A stretch of DNA of 41,339 nt, taken from NCBI GenBank assembly GCA_964448935.1, contig CAYVBE010000015.1:1-41339 (forward strand), read 5' to 3'. Origin of the DNA: CAYVBE01 sp964448935 (GTDB lineage Bacteria; Planctomycetota; Brocadiia; SM23-32). Position 1 is the first letter of the stretch; each line of letters begins with the position of its first letter. The notes under the pieces were generated by a model. The model saw only the letters and a program-made list of their open reading frames with translations. It did not search any database and was not told the DNA's origin. Below are positions 25,244 through 33,424 of this stretch, in pieces. A program made the translations under genes and the position numbers.

Positions 25244-26569
25244 ATGAAAAGGCTTCTTGCCAGATTGGGCTGGGTCGCCCTGATCGCCGCGTTGGCCACG
25301 GGGGCTTACGTCTACGACAAGACGCGCAGCCTGCCGGTCGAGATGGGGGTAGTCTCCCTTGGCCCCATCGAGGAATACGTGACCGAGGAGGCCCGTACGC
25401 AGCTCGAGACCGACCGCCTGATCGCTGCGGAGCGCGCCGGCACCGTGGCGCGGATCACTCTGGAGGAGGGCGACGCCGTGTCCGCCGGGCAGACGGTGAC
25501 CTCGCTGGAGCAGAAGGAGCTCGAGCTGTCCCTGGGCATGTTGCAGGATGAGCTGGACGAGATTCACGCCCGGCTGTCCGGCGCCGACGTGCCGCTGCCC
25601 AAGCCCGCCGAGGTCCGGATGGCGCAGCAGAGGGTCGAGAAGGCCGCCGTGGAGCTGGGCCGGGCAAAAGAGCAGGTGAACGCGGCGCAGGCGGAGATGG
25701 ATTTCGCGCGACGCCGCTTCACGCGTGTGCAGGAGCTGAAGCAGTCCGGGTCGGCGACCGAAGAACAGTTCGACGAGGCCCAGAGGGGGCTGGAGGTGGC
25801 CGGTGCCCGGTTGAAGGCGGCCGAGCACGAACTCGAGGCGGGCGAGGTGGCCGAGAGGATCGCCGCTCTGGGCAAGGCCCTTCTGGAGCAGTCAATGCAG
25901 GACACCGCCCACCTGCACAGGCTCTACCGCGCGCAGAGAGAGCGCGTCACCAAGATGGTGCGGCTGCTGGAGCAGGAGGCGCACATCGAGAGCCCCATTG
26001 ACGGCGTGGTGTTGGAGAAGATGTTGGACAGCCGCCGGTTCGTCCAGCCCGGAACGCCCCTGCTACGGATCGGGCAGATGAGCACCATCGAGGTGCGCTC
26101 CGACATCCTGTCGGAAGAGGTGGGGCGGGTGCGCGTCGGCCAGAAGGTGCTGCTGGTCGGCCGCGCCCTGCCGGAGCCGCCGCCTGTCGGCAAGGTCAAG
26201 CGGATATTCCCGTCCGGGTTCACCAAAATCTCCTCCCTCGGCGTGCGGGAGCAGCGCGTGCCCGTTCTGATAGACTTCGACAACTCCGCGCTCGGGCTGA
26301 AACCCGGCTCGGAACTGGACGTGAAAATCGTGGTCGCCTCCAAAGAGGACGTAGTGCTTGTGCCCGGCGAAGCGCTCTTCGCTACGGAGGACGGCATGGG
26401 CGCGTTCGTCGTGCAGGAGGGCAGGGCGCGCCTGCGGGAGGTGGAGACGGGCCTGACGGGGGACGACTACTACGAGGTGACAGCGGGGCTGGAGCCGGAG
26501 GAGGTAGTTGTCCTCAGGCCCCCCCGGGATTTGGCGAAAGGCCAGCGGGTGAAACGCACTCAAGACTGA
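25244..26569 (+). CDS. HlyD/RND-type membrane-fusion (periplasmic adaptor) protein
   Basis: A 441-residue adaptor. Residues 8-26 (LGWVALIAALATGAYVYDK) form an N-terminal membrane anchor or signal. The lipoyl-like half-motifs flank a long coiled coil: GTVARITLEEGDAVSAGQTV at ~65-84 and IESPIDGVVLEKMLDSRRFVQPGTPLLRIG at ~247-276. Between them, ~85-240 is a Glu/Ala/Arg-rich helical hairpin (EVRMAQQRVEKAAVELGRAKEQV and following). Beta-barrel and membrane-proximal domains follow (PVLIDFDNSALGLKPGSELDVKI). It should link the ABC permease to an outer-membrane factor or to the outer face of the envelope. The GGGAGGA site is 13 bases from the ATG, longer than optimal. Normally this gene is adjacent to the ABC ATPase and permease, but here the GGDEF stretch intervenes. 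Confidence 0.9.
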   Translation: MKRLLARLGWVALIAALATGAYVYDKTRSLPVEMGVVSLGPIEEYVTEEARTQLETDRLIAAERAGTVARITLEEGDAVSAGQTVTSLEQKELELSLGMLQDELDEIHARLSGADVPLPKPAEVRMAQQRVEKAAVELGRAKEQVNAAQAEMDFARRRFTRVQELKQSGSATEEQFDEAQRGLEVAGARLKAAEHELEAGEVAERIAALGKALLEQSMQDTAHLHRLYRAQRERVTKMVRLLEQEAHIESPIDGVVLEKMLDSRRFVQPGTPLLRIGQMSTIEVRSDILSEEVGRVRVGQKVLLVGRALPEPPPVGKVKRIFPSGFTKISSLGVREQRVPVLIDFDNSALGLKPGSELDVKIVVASKEDVVLVPGEALFATEDGMGAFVVQEGRARLREVETGLTGDDYYEVTAGLEPEEVVVLRPPRDLAKGQRVKRTQD

Positions 26570-26606
26570 CGCACTGCTGGCAAAGGCATTGTAAAGGAGC
26601 ATTTTC

Positions 26607-27413
26607 ATGAAACTGGGTTTGGTGACGTACAACCTGGCGAAGGAATGGAGCGTTGACGAGATAATCGAGATGTGCACGAAGCACGGCTTCCAGGGCGCGG
26701 AGTTACGCACCACCCACGCCCACGGGGTGGAGGTGGACCTGGACGCCGACGAGCGGCGGCAGGTGCGCCGGAAGTTCGAGGACTCCCCGGTTAAGCTGGC
26801 GGGCCTGGGAAGCGCCTTCGAGTTTCACTCCGACGACCCCGAAGAATTGCGCCGCAACATCGAAGGCACCAAAGAGTACTGCCGGCTGGCGGCCGACGTG
26901 GGCGCGCCGGGCGTCAAGGTCCGGCCGAACGGACTGCTGGTCGAGAAAGGTGTGCCCGAGGAGAAGACGCTCCGGCAGATCGGAGAATCCCTGGCGGAGT
27001 GCGGGGAGTTTGCTGCCGCGCTGGACGTGCAGATACGGCTGGAGGTTCACGGAAGCGAGACCAAGGACCCCGTCAGAGTCCGCCGAATCTTGAATTACGC
27101 CGATCATCCGAACGTGTACGTGTGCTGGAACTCCAACGCTTACGAGGTCGAAGGCGGCTCGATTCGTGGGAATTTCCAGCTGCTACAGGAGGCGATTGCC
27201 CTGGTGCATATGCGCGATCTCTGCACCGACGATTACCCGTGGGTGGAGTTACTGCGCCTCTTGCGCCGAAAAGGCTATTCCGGCTTCTGCCTGGCCGAAA
27301 TACCGGCAAGCGACCAGCCAGGAAGGATAATGGACTACTATCGGTCCCTCTGGGATGCTTACCACCGCATTCTGGACCTCGAGGGCGTGGCCTCCACCGT
27401 CGGTTCCGCATAA
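26607..27413 (+). CDS. TIM-barrel sugar-phosphate isomerase/epimerase-like protein
   Basis: A 268-residue protein of the xylose-isomerase-like/AP-endonuclease-2 TIM-barrel superfamily. GLVTYNLAKEWSVDEIIEMC opens the barrel, followed by GFQGAELR, LEVHGSE in the middle (a metal-ligand Glu position), VHMRDL and CLAEIPAS (His and Glu ligand positions). Where metal-dependent members usually have Asp-x-x-His after the sixth strand, this one reads VYVCWNSNAYEVEGG. The usual Asp and His are replaced by Asn-type residues, so metal binding may differ. Its substrate is unknown; sugar or inositol derivatives are usual. An AAAGGAG site precedes ATG at 26607, 37 bases after the adaptor gene. The next gene encodes a phosphohexomutase-fold protein. 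Confidence 0.85.
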   Translation: MKLGLVTYNLAKEWSVDEIIEMCTKHGFQGAELRTTHAHGVEVDLDADERRQVRRKFEDSPVKLAGLGSAFEFHSDDPEELRRNIEGTKEYCRLAADVGAPGVKVRPNGLLVEKGVPEEKTLRQIGESLAECGEFAAALDVQIRLEVHGSETKDPVRVRRILNYADHPNVYVCWNSNAYEVEGGSIRGNFQLLQEAIALVHMRDLCTDDYPWVELLRLLRRKGYSGFCLAEIPASDQPGRIMDYYRSLWDAYHRILDLEGVASTVGSA

Positions 27414-27423
27414 GACCGATTGT

Positions 27424-27453
27424 TTGACGGGACGACGACCTGTGGCGTATCCT
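27424..27453 (+). promoter_or_regulatory. Predicted promoter of the phosphohexomutase-like gene
   Basis: TTGACG (27424-27429), 18 bases, then TATCCT (27448-27453), 29 bases upstream of the ATG at 27483. The -35 matches five of six consensus bases. It gives the gene its own transcription start, separate from the isomerase-like gene. Confidence 0.5.
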
Positions 27454-27482
27454 GTTATGAACCACGGTGTGAGGGCTATTAG

Positions 27483-29009
27483 ATGGCGGCCGCAGAAGCA
27501 GAAAAGCGCAAATGTCCGGGAGAGAGCTACGAAATCTCCATGGCCATCTGCCGGACCCGACAGCGCAATCAGTATCCCAAGTGCTTGCTGTGCCCCCACC
27601 GCGACGCCGAACTGGCCGGATCCGTTCCGTCGGATTCCAGGGTGTCCACGTCCATTTTCCACCGCACGGCCGTGCTGGGCCGCGCTCCCGAGCAGGTCAA
27701 CGCCTACGTGATGCGCAAGGTTGGACTGGCCAGCGCGCAGTTCCTGCGCTCGGAAGACCCCGAGGCCGGGCGCCTCGTCGTGGCCTGTGACCGCCGGGAC
27801 CACTCGCGGGGCTTCTGCCGCGCATTCGCGGAAGGCGTCAACCGGGGCGGTATGGACGCGGTCAACCTGGGCTCCACACCCCCGGAGCTGCTGGCGTTCG
27901 TGCTGGGCACGGACGGATACGCGGGCGGCGCCTTTGTCGGCGGCGGCAACTACGCCGACGACGTGAACGGCGTGCGGCTGTGGCGGGCGGACTGTCGTCT
28001 GGTGGGCTACGGCGCGGGCCTGGAAAAAGTGGGCCTGATGGCCCGGCGCATGAGGCTGGGGCGGAGCCGCCTGCCGGGCAACATGCACAGTCTCGACCCG
28101 ATGAAAGATTACACGGCCTACGTGCGCAAGTTTGCACCCAACCTGCGCCCGCTCAAGGTGGTGGTGGACGCGGGGTCCGGCACGGCGGGCCGCGTGCTGG
28201 AGCAGGTAGCCGGACAACTGCCCCTGGAACTGGTCTGCAGCGGGGTCGAAGAGAACCCCCACGCCCCGCACCTTGGCAAGAAGTTCCCGTCCGCCAACGT
28301 CGTATCCCACATCGCTGCCGGCGTCAGGGAGTCCAGGGCCGACTTCGGGGCGACCATTGACTTCGATGCCGAGAGGATCGCCTTCGTGGACGACCGGGGC
28401 AACCTGCTGCCGCACGACGTTGCGGCCGCCTTCGTGGCTGCCGAGATGCTGGCACGCAGCCCGGGCGGCTGCGTGGCCTTCGACGTGCGGGCGACTTCCG
28501 CGTTGCGGGAGACCGTGCGGGCCGCCGACGGCCAGCCCGTCAGTGCTCCGGTGGACCGCCTGGGCTTCGCACAGCATTTCCGCCGCAACGATGCCATCTG
28601 CGGTGCCGACGCGACGGGCCTGCACTATTTCCGGGATTTCTTCCGTTTCGCTTCCCCGTTCGTGGCGCTGCTGATCTTCTGCTGCCACCTGTCCCGGCGG
28701 CGCAGGTCGGCCTCGGAGATGGCGTCGGAGCTGGACCGCTACGAACGCAGCGGGGAGGTGGCCATCTCGCTGCCGTCCGGCGAGGTGGGCGAGCAGGTGC
28801 TGCAGCGGGTCCGCGAGCAGTTCCCTGACGCCGAAAAAGAGATGATTGACGGCCTGACGGTCCGCACCAGAGACTGGTGGTTCAACCTGCGGCAGCCCGG
28901 CACGGCGGCCGAGCTGCGGCTGAACGTGGAGGCGCGCACCAACCAGGAGGTCCGCAGGGGTCGCCAGACCGTCGAACAGTTCGTCCGCGCCGCCATCGAG
29001 GAGGCGTAG
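27483..29009 (+). CDS. Phosphohexomutase-fold protein without the catalytic serine, with four-cysteine N-terminus
   Basis: A 508-residue relative of phosphomannomutase/phosphoglucomutase. All four domains can be followed. The metal loop appears as DFDAER at 293-298 (family DGDxDR), the sugar loop as GADATGLH at 374-381 (family GExSGH), and the C-terminal phosphate loop as LRQPGTAAELRLNVEA at 469-484 (family RxSxTEPxxR). The active-site loop, normally T-x-S-H-N-P with the phosphorylated Ser, aligns with AFVGGGNYADDVNG at 150-163. Gly155 replaces the Ser and Asn156 the His, so the normal phosphotransfer cannot occur. Unlike ordinary family members it carries Cys at 11, 23, 34 and 37 (CLLC at the end), a possible zinc or iron-sulfur site. 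A hydrophobic stretch lies at ~386-401. I infer a sugar-phosphate binder or structural/regulatory protein. miaB follows 35 bases later. Confidence 0.8.
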   Translation: MAAAEAEKRKCPGESYEISMAICRTRQRNQYPKCLLCPHRDAELAGSVPSDSRVSTSIFHRTAVLGRAPEQVNAYVMRKVGLASAQFLRSEDPEAGRLVVACDRRDHSRGFCRAFAEGVNRGGMDAVNLGSTPPELLAFVLGTDGYAGGAFVGGGNYADDVNGVRLWRADCRLVGYGAGLEKVGLMARRMRLGRSRLPGNMHSLDPMKDYTAYVRKFAPNLRPLKVVVDAGSGTAGRVLEQVAGQLPLELVCSGVEENPHAPHLGKKFPSANVVSHIAAGVRESRADFGATIDFDAERIAFVDDRGNLLPHDVAAAFVAAEMLARSPGGCVAFDVRATSALRETVRAADGQPVSAPVDRLGFAQHFRRNDAICGADATGLHYFRDFFRFASPFVALLIFCCHLSRRRRSASEMASELDRYERSGEVAISLPSGEVGEQVLQRVREQFPDAEKEMIDGLTVRTRDWWFNLRQPGTAAELRLNVEARTNQEVRRGRQTVEQFVRAAIEEA

Positions 29010-29044
29010 GCCGATCACATCGCTCAATCCGTCCCGAGTCCCCC

Positions 29045-30388
29045 ATGAACACCGAACCGACACGCGTCTGCATCGTTACTTTCGGCTGCCAGATGAACAA
29101 GCTGGACAGCCAGGTGCTGCGCGGCCGACTCGCGCGCGCGGGCTTCGAGTTGTGCGAGGAGCCGGATGCGGCGGAGGTGGTCCTCTACAACACCTGCAGC
29201 GTGCGCGAGCATGCCGAGAACCGGGTGTTTTCCCACCTGGGCACCTATCGGGCGCGTGCCGAACGGGATCCAGACTTCGTGCTGGGTGTTCTGGGATGCA
29301 TGGCCCAGCGGCTGGGCGCAGAGATCCGGCAGCGATTTCCCTTTGTTGACCTGGTCTGCGGCACCTGTGCGTTCGTCCGGGTGCCCGAACTCCTGCGCGG
29401 GATTATGGACGGCGGGGGGCCGGTGGTGGACGTTGCGATGGACGCACCGGTGCGCTTCGACCGGGCGGCGTGCATGAGGGAGAGCGGCCATTCGGCCTAC
29501 GTCAGCATCATGCGTGGCTGCACGAACTTCTGCGCCTACTGCATCGTCCCGCATGTGCGGGGGCCGGAGGTCAGCCGGGCACCGGATGACGTCGTGGACG
29601 AGGTGCGGCGGCTTGCGGAAGGCGGCGTGCGGGAGATCACTCTGCTGGGGCAAAATGTGAACAGCTACGGACATGATCTCGACGGCGACGTGAATCTGGC
29701 CGCGCTGCTCGAAGGACTGAACGAGGTGCCCGGCCCGGCGCGCATCCGTTTCGTTACCAGCCACCCGCGGGATATGACGGACGAACTCCTGGACGCGGTG
29801 GGGCGGCTGGACAAGGTCTGCGAGCACCTGCACGTTCCCCCGCAGAGCGGTTCCGACGCCGTTCTCCGGCGGATGAACCGGGGCTACACAGCCGAGTATT
29901 ACCGACGGCTGGTGGACCGTGCGCGGGGCCGCGTGCCGGGGGTGGCGCTGGCCGGGGATTTCATCGTGGGCTTTCCGGGCGAGACGGAGGAGGATTTCGA
30001 GGAAACCCTGCGCCTGCTGCGGGACGTGCGGTTCCAGCAGTGCTTTGTATTCAAATACTCCCCGCGACCGGGCACGAAGGCCGCCCGGTGGGAGGATGAC
30101 GTGCTGGACGAGGTAAAGCGTCGGCGGCACAGGCAGATGCTCGACGCGCAGGAGCTGGTGGACACCGAGAGGCGGGCAGCGATGGTCGGCAGCAGGGCGG
30201 AGGTGCTGGTGGACGGCCCCAGCAAGCAGGACGCGTCGAACCTGAGCGGCCGCACCCGGCAGAACGACATCGTGGTCTTCTGTGGCTCCGAGGACCTGAC
30301 CGGAGATCTGGTCACGCTGGAGTTGACGGACTCGACCGCGCTGACGCTCTTCGGCAGTCTGGTGGGGCGGGAGCGGTCAACTGCTTGA
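29045..30388 (+). CDS. miaB: tRNA 2-methylthio-N6-isopentenyladenosine synthase (MiaB)
   Basis: A 447-residue radical-SAM methylthiotransferase that adds the 2-methylthio group to i6A37 of tRNA. The N-terminal UPF0004 domain has its cluster cysteines at C15 (TFGCQMNKLDS), C51 (YNTCSVREHAENR) and C85 (LGCMAQ). The radical-SAM CxxxCxxC is C159-C163-C166 in RGCTNFCAYCIVPHVRG, followed by SRAPDDVVDEV, LLGQNVNSYG and HVPPQSGSDAVLRRMNRGY. A TRAM domain ends the protein. I chose ATG at 29045, immediately before the conserved VCIVTFGCQMN; a longer frame upstream would overlap the preceding gene by over 100 bases. The C-terminal codons overlap the convergent amidotransferase gene by 12 bases. Confidence 0.96.
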   Translation: MNTEPTRVCIVTFGCQMNKLDSQVLRGRLARAGFELCEEPDAAEVVLYNTCSVREHAENRVFSHLGTYRARAERDPDFVLGVLGCMAQRLGAEIRQRFPFVDLVCGTCAFVRVPELLRGIMDGGGPVVDVAMDAPVRFDRAACMRESGHSAYVSIMRGCTNFCAYCIVPHVRGPEVSRAPDDVVDEVRRLAEGGVREITLLGQNVNSYGHDLDGDVNLAALLEGLNEVPGPARIRFVTSHPRDMTDELLDAVGRLDKVCEHLHVPPQSGSDAVLRRMNRGYTAEYYRRLVDRARGRVPGVALAGDFIVGFPGETEEDFEETLRLLRDVRFQQCFVFKYSPRPGTKAARWEDDVLDEVKRRRHRQMLDAQELVDTERRAAMVGSRAEVLVDGPSKQDASNLSGRTRQNDIVVFCGSEDLTGDLVTLELTDSTALTLFGSLVGRERSTA

Positions 30389-31486
30389 GAGAGCCTGCCC
30401 GGTGCCCTCCGAGAGCCGCGGATTCGCTTCCATCAGTTCCTTCAGGCTCAGGCCCGCCGGCCGCAGGCATTCATCCAGCTCCTCGGGGGTCGGCTCGCGC
30501 TCCCGGGCCAGCCGCTCGAGGGCGTCTTCCCGGCCGATTATCCCCTCGCGTATCAGAACGGAGTAGAAGCTCTCCTTCTCGGTCAACCCCAGCATTCGGC
30601 GGTACAGGAAGTCCTTCAGCGGCCCGATCCGGCAGTCGAACCGCCAGGGGGAATCGGTCTCCTCCGGCTTGCTCCATCCCAGCTCCTCCCGCACGGTGCG
30701 CAGAACCGTCGCCTCGTCCCACTGCAGGTAATAGAAGATGCAGAGGAACCGGACGTCCGGATACAGGAACGGCACGGCCGGTGAGAAGATGTCCAGGTTC
30801 GCAAAGGTCCGGGCGGTCTGCGCCAGCGTGTCGTGCGTCAGGTAACCGGGATTGAGCGCCAGCTCCGTCAGGCCCGTCCAGAACCGGCTGGCGTAGAGAC
30901 GCAGGTGCGATGCCCCGAGGGGCACGCCCTGAAGGGCCTTCTTGAAGGGAAGCTGCTCGTAGGGCGTGCTGGCGGTCACGATGAGCGGCGCACCGCGCTC
31001 CCGCGCCACCTCCGCCCCGTAGCGCAGGATGTTCTTGCAGCCCAGGCACATCATGGAGATCATGGCGGGGCGGGGCCGCCGGAAAAAGGCGCGCACGTTG
31101 TTGCGAAAGCAGCGCACGTGCACGTCTTCGCGGTCCCGCACCACGACCAGCGGCACGTCGAGCCGGTCGGTGGCCCGTTTCACGTTCGCATACGCCTGCG
31201 GGTGAGCGAAGGGGTTGTCGTAGTGCACCGCAAGGACTCGCAAGCCATAGTGCTCCGCCAGAAGCCACAGCGCGTAAGAGCTGTCCCGACCACCGCTTAT
31301 GATTATCTCGCAGTCATATTCTGCGCCCTTCGTGCGTGCATCTTCCAGGACCTCCAGCAGGGCCTCCTCGCCCTGCAGAGGGAACGGTTCGTGCTCCCGG
31401 CAGTAGTTGCACACGCCGTCCTCATCCAGATCGAGCCCCGGTGTCGTCACGGGGAGAACGCATTCGCGGCATCTGTTCAATTCCAT
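30377..31486 (-). CDS. N-acetyl sugar amidotransferase-like PP-loop enzyme
   Basis: A 369-residue ATP-pyrophosphatase-type protein resembling the WbpG/PseA family, which amidates UDP-linked or CMP-linked acetamido sugars for lipopolysaccharide or glycan decoration. The N-terminal CRRCVLP-like motif is CRECVLPVTTPGLDL at 6-20, followed by VCNYC (Cys 26 and 29), the PP-loop SGGRDSS at 64-70, and a CLGCKN cysteine pair at 147-150 that probably belongs to a zinc-binding site. ATG at 31486 follows GGAGGAAGG at a good distance; an in-frame GTG seven codons upstream is less likely. Family members usually work with a HisH/HisF-like ammonia-supplying pair; none is in this window, so partners, if any, lie elsewhere. 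A promoter with a palindrome lies directly upstream. It converges on miaB. Confidence 0.82.
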   Translation of the reverse strand: MELNRCRECVLPVTTPGLDLDEDGVCNYCREHEPFPLQGEEALLEVLEDARTKGAEYDCEIIISGGRDSSYALWLLAEHYGLRVLAVHYDNPFAHPQAYANVKRATDRLDVPLVVVRDREDVHVRCFRNNVRAFFRRPRPAMISMMCLGCKNILRYGAEVARERGAPLIVTASTPYEQLPFKKALQGVPLGASHLRLYASRFWTGLTELALNPGYLTHDTLAQTARTFANLDIFSPAVPFLYPDVRFLCIFYYLQWDEATVLRTVREELGWSKPEETDSPWRFDCRIGPLKDFLYRRMLGLTEKESFYSVLIREGIIGREDALERLAREREPTPEELDECLRPAGLSLKELMEANPRLSEGTGQALSSS

Positions 31487-31534
31487 CGTTCCTTCCTCCG
31501 GGGGCACACCATTTCATACCTTCCCTACAGGATA

Positions 31535-31563
31535 ATGATAAATCGTCCGAGACTCGGCGTCAA
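31535..31563 (-). promoter_or_regulatory. Predicted promoter with palindromic spacer upstream of the amidotransferase gene
   Basis: Minus strand TTGACG (31563-31558), 17-base spacer, TATCAT (31540-31535), 49 bases upstream of the ATG at 31486. The spacer contains the perfect inverted repeat CCGAG-T-CTCGG (31557-31547), a plausible operator for a repressor. It separates this gene from holC. Confidence 0.55.
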
Positions 31564-31602
31564 ATCCTGGCGTCTCCGGGCGCGGTGGGCAGGTCGAACG
31601 CC

Positions 31603-32076
31603 TCACGGCTGGATGAACCTCATGCGGTAGCCGGCTTCCTTGTAGGTATTGAACCGCTGCCGGGCCGAGGCCTTCAGTTCGTCGTCGTACACCGGTGCAA
31701 AGTCGTAGATGTGGGGGAAGCGGACGAACCAGGAAACGTCCCCCTCAACCGATGTCACAAAGAGCACGTCCGCGCCCAGGTCCCCCGGCTTGCCGCTGAA
31801 GATGAGGACCGGCTCGATCAGCGGCTCGTCGGCCTCCTCCAGCCGCACGTGGGGCACGAAGGAGTTCTGCCGGAACGTCCACAGGGCGTTGTCCAGTTCG
31901 GCGGCCTCGCCGGTTTCGGGCGCGTAGACGGCCACCGTCTGCCCGTTTCGGTAGCACCGGGTGATGCGCACGCACATCTGTTCGAGCTTCTGCGCCGGGG
32001 AGGCCACCTCGATGAACTCGGCAACCTTCTCCTTCAGTTCGGTATCCGTCATCGGTCGTCTCGCTGCGAGGGTCAT
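31603..32076 (-). CDS. holC: DNA polymerase III chi subunit (HolC)
   Basis: A 157-residue protein that links the clamp-loader complex to single-stranded-DNA-binding protein. The alignment with HolC is clear in its key blocks: a helical N-terminus with KLEQMCVRITRCYRNGQTVAVYAPETGEAAELDNALWTF, then QNSFVPHVRLEE, PVLIF and a C-terminal IYDFAPVYDDELKASARQRFNTYKEAGYRM, which parallels the E. coli pattern VVDFVPYEDSLKQLARERYKAYRVAGF block for block. The length is usual (about 150). I favour ATG at 32076, which overlaps the folE stop as ATGA, so the gene is translationally coupled; an alternative ATG lies eight codons later. It is the last gene of the folP-cdaA-cdaR-pdxJ-folE-holC run. Confidence 0.88.
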   Translation of the reverse strand: MTLAARRPMTDTELKEKVAEFIEVASPAQKLEQMCVRITRCYRNGQTVAVYAPETGEAAELDNALWTFRQNSFVPHVRLEEADEPLIEPVLIFSGKPGDLGADVLFVTSVEGDVSWFVRFPHIYDFAPVYDDELKASARQRFNTYKEAGYRMRFIQP

Positions 32077-32642
32077 CCGGCGCTGTCAATCAGGTTGATG
32101 GCTTCGGCGCGGGTGGCGGGGTTGTCGCGGAAGAGGCCGGTCACCACGCTGGTCACGGTCAGGGCGCCCGGCTTCTTGATGCCACGCATGGTCATGCACA
32201 GGTGCTCCGCCTTGACCACCACCATCACGCCTTTGGGGTCCAGCGCCCGGCTGAGGCTTCGGCCGATGTCCGCGGTCATGCGCTCCTGCACCTGCAGCCG
32301 CCGGGCGTGCATGTCCACCACGCGGGCCAGCTTGCTCAGGCCCGTGATGCGGCCGGCCTTGGGGATGTACGCCACGTGTGCGTGTCCGTGGAAGGGCAGC
32401 AGGTGGTGCTCGCACATGGAATAGAAGGGGATGTCCCGCACGAGGACCATCTCGTCGTAGTTTTCCTCGCGGAACACCTTCACCAGGTCCTCGGCGGATT
32501 TCGTGACGCCGCCGAATATCTCGCAGTAGGCATCGGCCACGCGCCGGGGGGTATCGGCTATGCTGCCGGTGGTCGGGTCCCGCCCCAGCCCCTCCAGGAT
32601 CAGCCGGACGCCTTCCTCGATCTTCTGTCGGTCGAACGTCAC
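32073..32642 (-). CDS. folE: GTP cyclohydrolase I
   Basis: A 189-residue enzyme that opens GTP to dihydroneopterin triphosphate, the first step of folate (and tetrahydrobiopterin/queuosine-type) biosynthesis. Conserved motifs are SMCEHHLLPFHGHAHVAYIP with zinc-ligand Cys and His and the catalytic His, GLSKLARVVDMHARRLQVQERMT, and AEHLCMTMRGIKKPG with the third zinc ligand. I chose GTG at 32642, giving MTFDRQKIEEGVRLILEGLG, because GAGGAG lies 7-8 bases upstream and the GTG overlaps the pdxJ stop as GTGA. A much longer frame would add a random leader. folP is in the same run of genes, which fits folate synthesis. Confidence 0.95.
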   Translation of the reverse strand: MTFDRQKIEEGVRLILEGLGRDPTTGSIADTPRRVADAYCEIFGGVTKSAEDLVKVFREENYDEMVLVRDIPFYSMCEHHLLPFHGHAHVAYIPKAGRITGLSKLARVVDMHARRLQVQERMTADIGRSLSRALDPKGVMVVVKAEHLCMTMRGIKKPGALTVTSVVTGLFRDNPATRAEAINLIDSAG

Positions 32643-33376
32643 TCTGAACTCCTCTTTTCGGCGCGGTAGATCGTGTCCTTCATGTCGCGGACGGCCTGGC
32701 GCATCCCCACGAAGATGGCTCGCGAGACGATGCTGTGGCCGATGTGCAGCTCGCACGGCCGGACGCATTGCACCACGCGGCCCACGTTATCGTATGTCAG
32801 TCCATGGCCGGCGTTTACGGTCAGACATCGGCTACGTCCCTGCTCTGCGCCGCGGCCGAGCTGCTCCAGGCACTTGTCCCGCTCTCCGCGGCCCTCCGCG
32901 TTGGCGTAGCGGCCGGTGTGCAGCTCGACGAAGGTGGCGCCCAGCTCCGCCGCGCGGTCTATCTGCTCCTCCTCGGCATCCACGAACAGGCTCACCGGTA
33001 TGCCCAGGTCCGCGAAGCTCTCCATGGCCCTCCGTATCCGATCGCTCTGGCCGATGACGTCCAGGCCGCCTTCCGTGGTGACTTCCTGCCGGTTTTCCGG
33101 CACCAGCGTCACCATGTCCGGCTGCGTCTGGAGGGCGAAACGGACGATCTCCTCGGCCAGGGACATCTCCAGATTGAGTTCGACCGACGTGGTTTGCTGC
33201 AGGAGGCGGACGTCGCGGTCGGCGATGTGGCGGCGGTCCTGTCGCAGATGGACCGTGATGATGTCGGCCCCGCCGAGCTGTGCCTCCGCCGCCGCCCACA
33301 CGGGGTCCGGCTCGTAGGTGCGCCGGGCCTCCCGAACGGTCGCCACGTGGTCCACGTTGACTCCGAGCACCGCCAT
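32639..33376 (-). CDS. pdxJ: Pyridoxine 5'-phosphate synthase
   Basis: A 245-residue TIM-barrel enzyme condensing 1-deoxyxylulose 5-phosphate with 3-amino-2-oxopropyl phosphate to make pyridoxine 5'-phosphate. Family motifs are visible in order: GVNVDHVATVREARRT, GGADIITVHLRQDRRHI, NLEMSLAEEIV, VTLVPENRQEVTTEGGLDV, ELHTGRYANA, VNAGHGLTYDNVG and LHIGHSIVSRAIFVGM. ATG at 33376 is chosen over an in-frame codon ten residues earlier because it opens with MAVLGVNVDHV and has GGAGG nearby. It lies 48 bases downstream of cdaR, and its stop overlaps the folE start by four bases. Confidence 0.97.
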   Translation of the reverse strand: MAVLGVNVDHVATVREARRTYEPDPVWAAAEAQLGGADIITVHLRQDRRHIADRDVRLLQQTTSVELNLEMSLAEEIVRFALQTQPDMVTLVPENRQEVTTEGGLDVIGQSDRIRRAMESFADLGIPVSLFVDAEEEQIDRAAELGATFVELHTGRYANAEGRGERDKCLEQLGRGAEQGRSRCLTVNAGHGLTYDNVGRVVQCVRPCELHIGHSIVSRAIFVGMRQAVRDMKDTIYRAEKRSSE

Positions 33377-33424
33377 GGTCTGTCCTCCGCGGTAAGGGAC
33401 TGTCAACCAAACGGGTATTTTCGG

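Noticed and set aside
27483..29009. The gene as glmM, the usual partner of cdaA-cdaR
   Set aside because: The catalytic Ser and the GEMSGH-type loop are missing and it is about 5 kb from cdaA with other genes between, so it is not a functional GlmM.
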